From an uncultured Clostridia bacterium (GTDB lineage: Bacteria > Bacillota > Clostridia > TANB77 > CAG-508), in contig CALXHF010000001.1 in the NCBI GenBank assembly GCA_944388035.1, forward strand, positions 81,593 to 145,592: a stretch of 64,000 nt of DNA, in the 5' to 3' direction. The translations under genes were made by a program, and so were the position numbers. Below are positions 61,687 through 64,000 of this stretch, one piece after another. The stretch's first letter is position 1, and each line of letters opens with the position of its first letter. Under the pieces are notes generated by a model. It searched no databases. It was given only the letters and a program-made list of their open reading frames with translations, and was not told the DNA's origin.

Positions 61687-61836
61687 GGCTAGCTTCTCCC
61701 GGTTCCTATAGAAATGGTAGCAATGCTAACTTTGGTCCCGGAGCTGTCAATAACGGCAATGTCTATTGTGGCAACAACAACACGTTCAATTCGAATGGAA
61801 ACTGGAATGCTGGTAGGTTTGCTGTGCGCCCCGTAG
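61687..61836 (+). repeat. DGR template repeat 1 (TR1)
   Basis: 150 bp beginning nine bases after the avd stop, rich in AAC/AAT codons in the VR frame. Against the VR it differs at about eight non-adenine positions as well as many adenines, so it is not the immediate template of the present VR. Part of a duplicated cassette shared with TR2. Confidence 0.9.
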
Positions 61837-61933
61837 CTTCTATATACTGTGATTATACAATTAAGTCGTGAAAAAATATATAAAGTGCATAAAAAAATAT
61901 TTTCTATAATTAAAAATAGGGCATGGTTGATGA

Positions 61934-62083
61934 GGCTAGCTTCTCCCGGTTCCTATAGAAATGGTAGCAATGCTAACTTTGGTCCCGGAGTTGTCGACGA
62001 CGACAATGTCTATTGTGGCAACAACAACCTGTTCAATTCGAATGGGAACTGGAACGCTAATAGGATGGCTGTGCGCCCCGTAG
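61934..62083 (+). repeat. DGR template repeat 2 (TR2), the likely active template
   Basis: 150 bp, 247 bp downstream of TR1. Matches VR at every non-adenine base but one; about 37 adenines, 21 of them changed in VR. Flanks (AATAGGG...TTGAT before, CTTCTATA.ACTGTG.TTAT after) are also shared with TR1, showing a cassette duplication. The frame through TR2 is open (61849-62193) simply because it derives from coding sequence. Confidence 0.93.
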
Positions 62084-62233
62084 CTTCTATACACTGTGGT
62101 TATGCAATTAATGATTGTATAAGAGATAATATAGAAACAAACTATGTCCTTTCGTTTTACGATAAACAAAAAATAGATAGCCATATTTGTTAGTAGAGAA
62201 ATCGAAGGGGAGTATGTCTTAGTACTATTTTTC

Positions 62234-62268
62234 CAGCAGTAATTTTATGATTGCTACTGTTTTATTTT
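62234..62268 (+). other. Hairpin with T-rich tail just before the reverse transcriptase
   Basis: CAGCAGTAA (62234-62242) pairs imperfectly with TTGCTACTG (62251-62259), followed by TTTTATTTT and the RBS AAGGAG. It could end or stabilise the TR RNA, or attenuate RT expression. Confidence 0.5.
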
Positions 62269-62279
62269 AAGGAGAAATT

Positions 62280-63233
62280 ATGAAAAGATTAAATAATTTA
62301 TATCAAAACACATATAAAATGGAAAATATATTAGAAGCATATAATGAAGTGTGTAGAAACACAAAAAACAAAAGAAAAGTAAGAAATTACAAAGAATATA
62401 AATGTGTGTATATATCTAGAATATATGAAACATTAAAGAATAAAACTTATGAAGTAGGTCCATATAATATATTTACAATATATGAGCCAAAAGAAAGAAG
62501 AATAGTAAGTCAAAGTTTGCACGATAAAGTAATAAATCATTTAGTAAGTAGGGAAATACTAATGCCAGCAGTAATACCTTGTCTTGTAGATGAAAATATT
62601 GCAAGTAGAAAGGGCATGGGAACAAAAAAAGGTTATGAACTTATGGAAAAATATATAAGAATATGTAATTTAAAGTATGGTGAATATTATATATTGAAAT
62701 GTGATATAAGTAAATTCTTTGCAAGCATAGATCATAATTTATTAAAAGAAAAATTAAAAAGAAGAATAAAAGATAAAGATGCTTTAGAGATAGTATTTAA
62801 AATAATAGACAGTGAAGAAAAAGGACTTGGAATAGGAAATATGACAAGTCAAATTTTAGCAATATTTTATTTAAATGACTTAGACCATTTTATAAAAGAA
62901 AAATTACAAATAAAATATTATATACGTTACCAAGATGACTTTTTATTATTTCATAAATCAAAAGAATATTTAAAATATTGTTTTACAGAAATAAAGAAAT
63001 TTGTTAAAAAAGAAAAATTAGAATTGAACAGAAAAAGTAGATTATACAAATCAACAAATAATTTTATATTTTTGGGAAGAAATAAAAAAGGTAAGTATGC
63101 AAGATACAGAAATGTAAAAAGAAGATTAAGAAAAAGAAAATTTCTATATAAAGAGGGGAAAATACCTCTATCTAGTTTAACAAGTAGTTTGATTTCGTAT
63201 AAATTTTTGTGTAACAGAGAAATTAGAATATAA
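62280..63233 (+). CDS. DGR reverse transcriptase
   Basis: 317 residues. Group II-intron-like RT of the DGR clade. Motifs: 'ERRIVSQSLHDKVINHLVSR', 'GYELMEKYIRI', catalytic Asp in 'YILKCDISKFFASIDH', the DGR-type 'GLGIGNMTSQILAIFYLNDL', the active site YQDD in 'YYIRYQDDFLLF', and 'RKSRLYKSTNNFIFLGR'. No RNase H, maturase or endonuclease domain. It copies TR RNA with errors at adenines and the cDNA replaces VR. RBS AAGGAG; starts about 200 nt after TR2. Confidence 0.94.
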   Translation: MKRLNNLYQNTYKMENILEAYNEVCRNTKNKRKVRNYKEYKCVYISRIYETLKNKTYEVGPYNIFTIYEPKERRIVSQSLHDKVINHLVSREILMPAVIPCLVDENIASRKGMGTKKGYELMEKYIRICNLKYGEYYILKCDISKFFASIDHNLLKEKLKRRIKDKDALEIVFKIIDSEEKGLGIGNMTSQILAIFYLNDLDHFIKEKLQIKYYIRYQDDFLLFHKSKEYLKYCFTEIKKFVKKEKLELNRKSRLYKSTNNFIFLGRNKKGKYARYRNVKRRLRKRKFLYKEGKIPLSSLTSSLISYKFLCNREIRI

Positions 63234-63239
63234 GTACAC

Positions 63240-63635
63240 TTAGTTAGATGCACTTATATTCTTTAACTCGTTTTGAATTTCTTGTAATGTAAAAAATGCA
63301 TCTTTAAATGTTAGTTCATCAAAATTTATATCTAATATTTTATTAATTATACTATCAAAATTATTGTTATTTATTGTAATATGGGCATTGGGATCTATAA
63401 TTTTAAATTTAATATTGTTTAAGTTTAATAAATGAGAATAATAAGAAATTTTGTTAACAGGGAAACCACATTTAATACTTTTTTCATTTAAGTCAATAAT
63501 TTTAAAATTAAATAATTCGGATAATGTTAAAGCATCATCATCTAATGATATATAAAAAATACCACTTTTAAAAAGATATAAAATTTCTTTGTTTTCTTTT
63601 TTTAGACTTGTATATAATTTTAATAATTTACTCAT
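63240..63635 (-). CDS. Second MutS domain I-like accessory protein
   Basis: 131 residues on the opposite strand, convergent with the RT (7 nt apart), GGAGG at a 9-nt spacing before ATG 63635. 'LYLFKSGIFYISLDDDALTL' and 'KCGFPVNKISYYSHLLNLNN' match the gene at 60855 in pattern and spacing. It appears to be a diverged paralogue with its own promoter, so the DGR is flanked by two MSL-like genes. Confidence 0.68.
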   Translation of the reverse strand: MSKLLKLYTSLKKENKEILYLFKSGIFYISLDDDALTLSELFNFKIIDLNEKSIKCGFPVNKISYYSHLLNLNNIKFKIIDPNAHITINNNNFDSIINKILDINFDELTFKDAFFTLQEIQNELKNISASN

Positions 63636-63656
63636 ATGAAAAATACCTCCAAAAAA

Positions 63657-63721
63657 ATTATAATACTTTTTTAAAAAAAAGACAATAAAACATTGTCGAT
63701 TTTTTAAAAAAGTGTTATAAT
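63657..63721. promoter_or_regulatory. Mirror-symmetric divergent promoter pair
   Basis: A palindrome of about 65 bp. Rightward: TTGTCG 63693-63698, 17 nt, TATAAT 63716-63721. Leftward: TTGTCT (complement of 63680-63685), 17 nt, TATAAT (complement of 63657-63662). Both arms share TTTTTTAAAAAAGT. It drives the second MSL gene and the gene at 63738 as a pair. Confidence 0.7.
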
Positions 63722-63737
63722 AAAAAAGGTGATGAAA

Positions 63738-64000
63738 ATGAAGAAAAAAGATAATATAGTAAAAGATGTAGAAATATATATGTTAGCACAATTTGTAGAT
63801 GTTTTAGAAAGCATAGAAGAAATAAAAGATATAAAAAAATTAAAAAAAGACATAGAACTAAGAACTAAAATGTACAGAGAAGAAATAGAGGAGATGGAAA
63901 ACAACGAAGATATTTTTTGTTTTGATGAAATAAATAAAACTTTAGATGAGAAAATAGAAAAGTATAGTAAATTATATTGTGAAAATAAAAGCTATAAGAA
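63738..64000 (+). CDS. Coiled-coil protein, 3' end outside window
   Basis: At least 87 residues from ATG 63738 (AGGTG upstream; ATG 63732 is also in frame but too close). Highly charged helical sequence ('LAQFVDVLESIEEIKDIKKL', 'RTKMYREEIEEMENNEDIF'). No recognised family. Divergent from the second MSL gene through a symmetric promoter, so it may belong to the DGR region. Confidence 0.55.
   Translation, partial: MKKKDNIVKDVEIYMLAQFVDVLESIEEIKDIKKLKKDIELRTKMYREEIEEMENNEDIFCFDEINKTLDEKIEKYSKLYCENKSYK

Noticed and set aside
61849..62193. Open frame of 114 codons spanning TR2 as a protein gene
   Set aside because: It has no convincing RBS, its middle is the template repeat (naturally open), and its ends are unrelated to the target gene.

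Overview
The window comes from a very AT-rich Gram-positive genome. It most resembles an uncultured gut Clostridia lineage: it carries sepF and divIVA, an hrcA-grpE-dnaK-dnaJ heat-shock operon with a CIRCE operator, class III fructose-bisphosphatase, an SPL-type spore photoproduct lyase, gram-positive wall glycopolymer genes, and strong AGGAGG ribosome binding sites. Nearly all genes lie on the + strand.

Layout: 1-2435 cell division (HlyD-like adaptor, SepF, DivIVA). 2470-4056 two small helical proteins (one Dps-like) and gene debris. 4143-8972 heat-shock operon. 9060-10855 a small membrane protein interrupted by an IS605-type tnpB element with its guide-RNA end. 10892-15007 recD2, a REP-associated transposase between inverted REP-like palindromes, and comFC. 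15072-19995 KAP NTPase, fbp, a small gene and rdgB. 20061-20872 rplU-rpmA with leader. 20976-23679 two unassigned proteins, one with an HEPN-like motif. 24069-56940 a surface-polysaccharide locus: uronate dehydrogenase, ATP-grasp ligase, about a dozen glycosyltransferases, flippase, two giant ricin-lectin autolysins, dTDP-rhamnose genes, an ABC exporter and a GtrA/GtrB-like pair. 57214-59230 Rpn-type nuclease and SPL. 59392-63635 a diversity-generating retroelement (DGR).

Most striking observation: six otherwise intact genes (hrcA, recD2, KAP NTPase, fbp, a GT4 glycosyltransferase, SPL) are each split by +1 frame breaks, seven in all (fbp has two). At every break the zero-frame codon is CGG, and dropping its C restores the frame with a conserved glycine codon (GGA, GGT, GGC or GGG). 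Reading the window by eye I found no other in-frame CGG in any confident gene. The rejoined proteins have the normal lengths of their families. This looks like +1 recoding at an otherwise unused CGG codon (C-GGN read as glycine) rather than gene decay. One ordinary deletion, in the GH25 autolysin at 44 kb, does not fit the pattern and serves as a contrast.

Second: the DGR is complete. It has a prepilin-like target protein with a 150-bp variable repeat, two template repeats, Avd, a DGR reverse transcriptase and two MutS-domain-I-like accessory genes. Of 22 differences between the variable repeat and template 2, 21 fall on template adenines.
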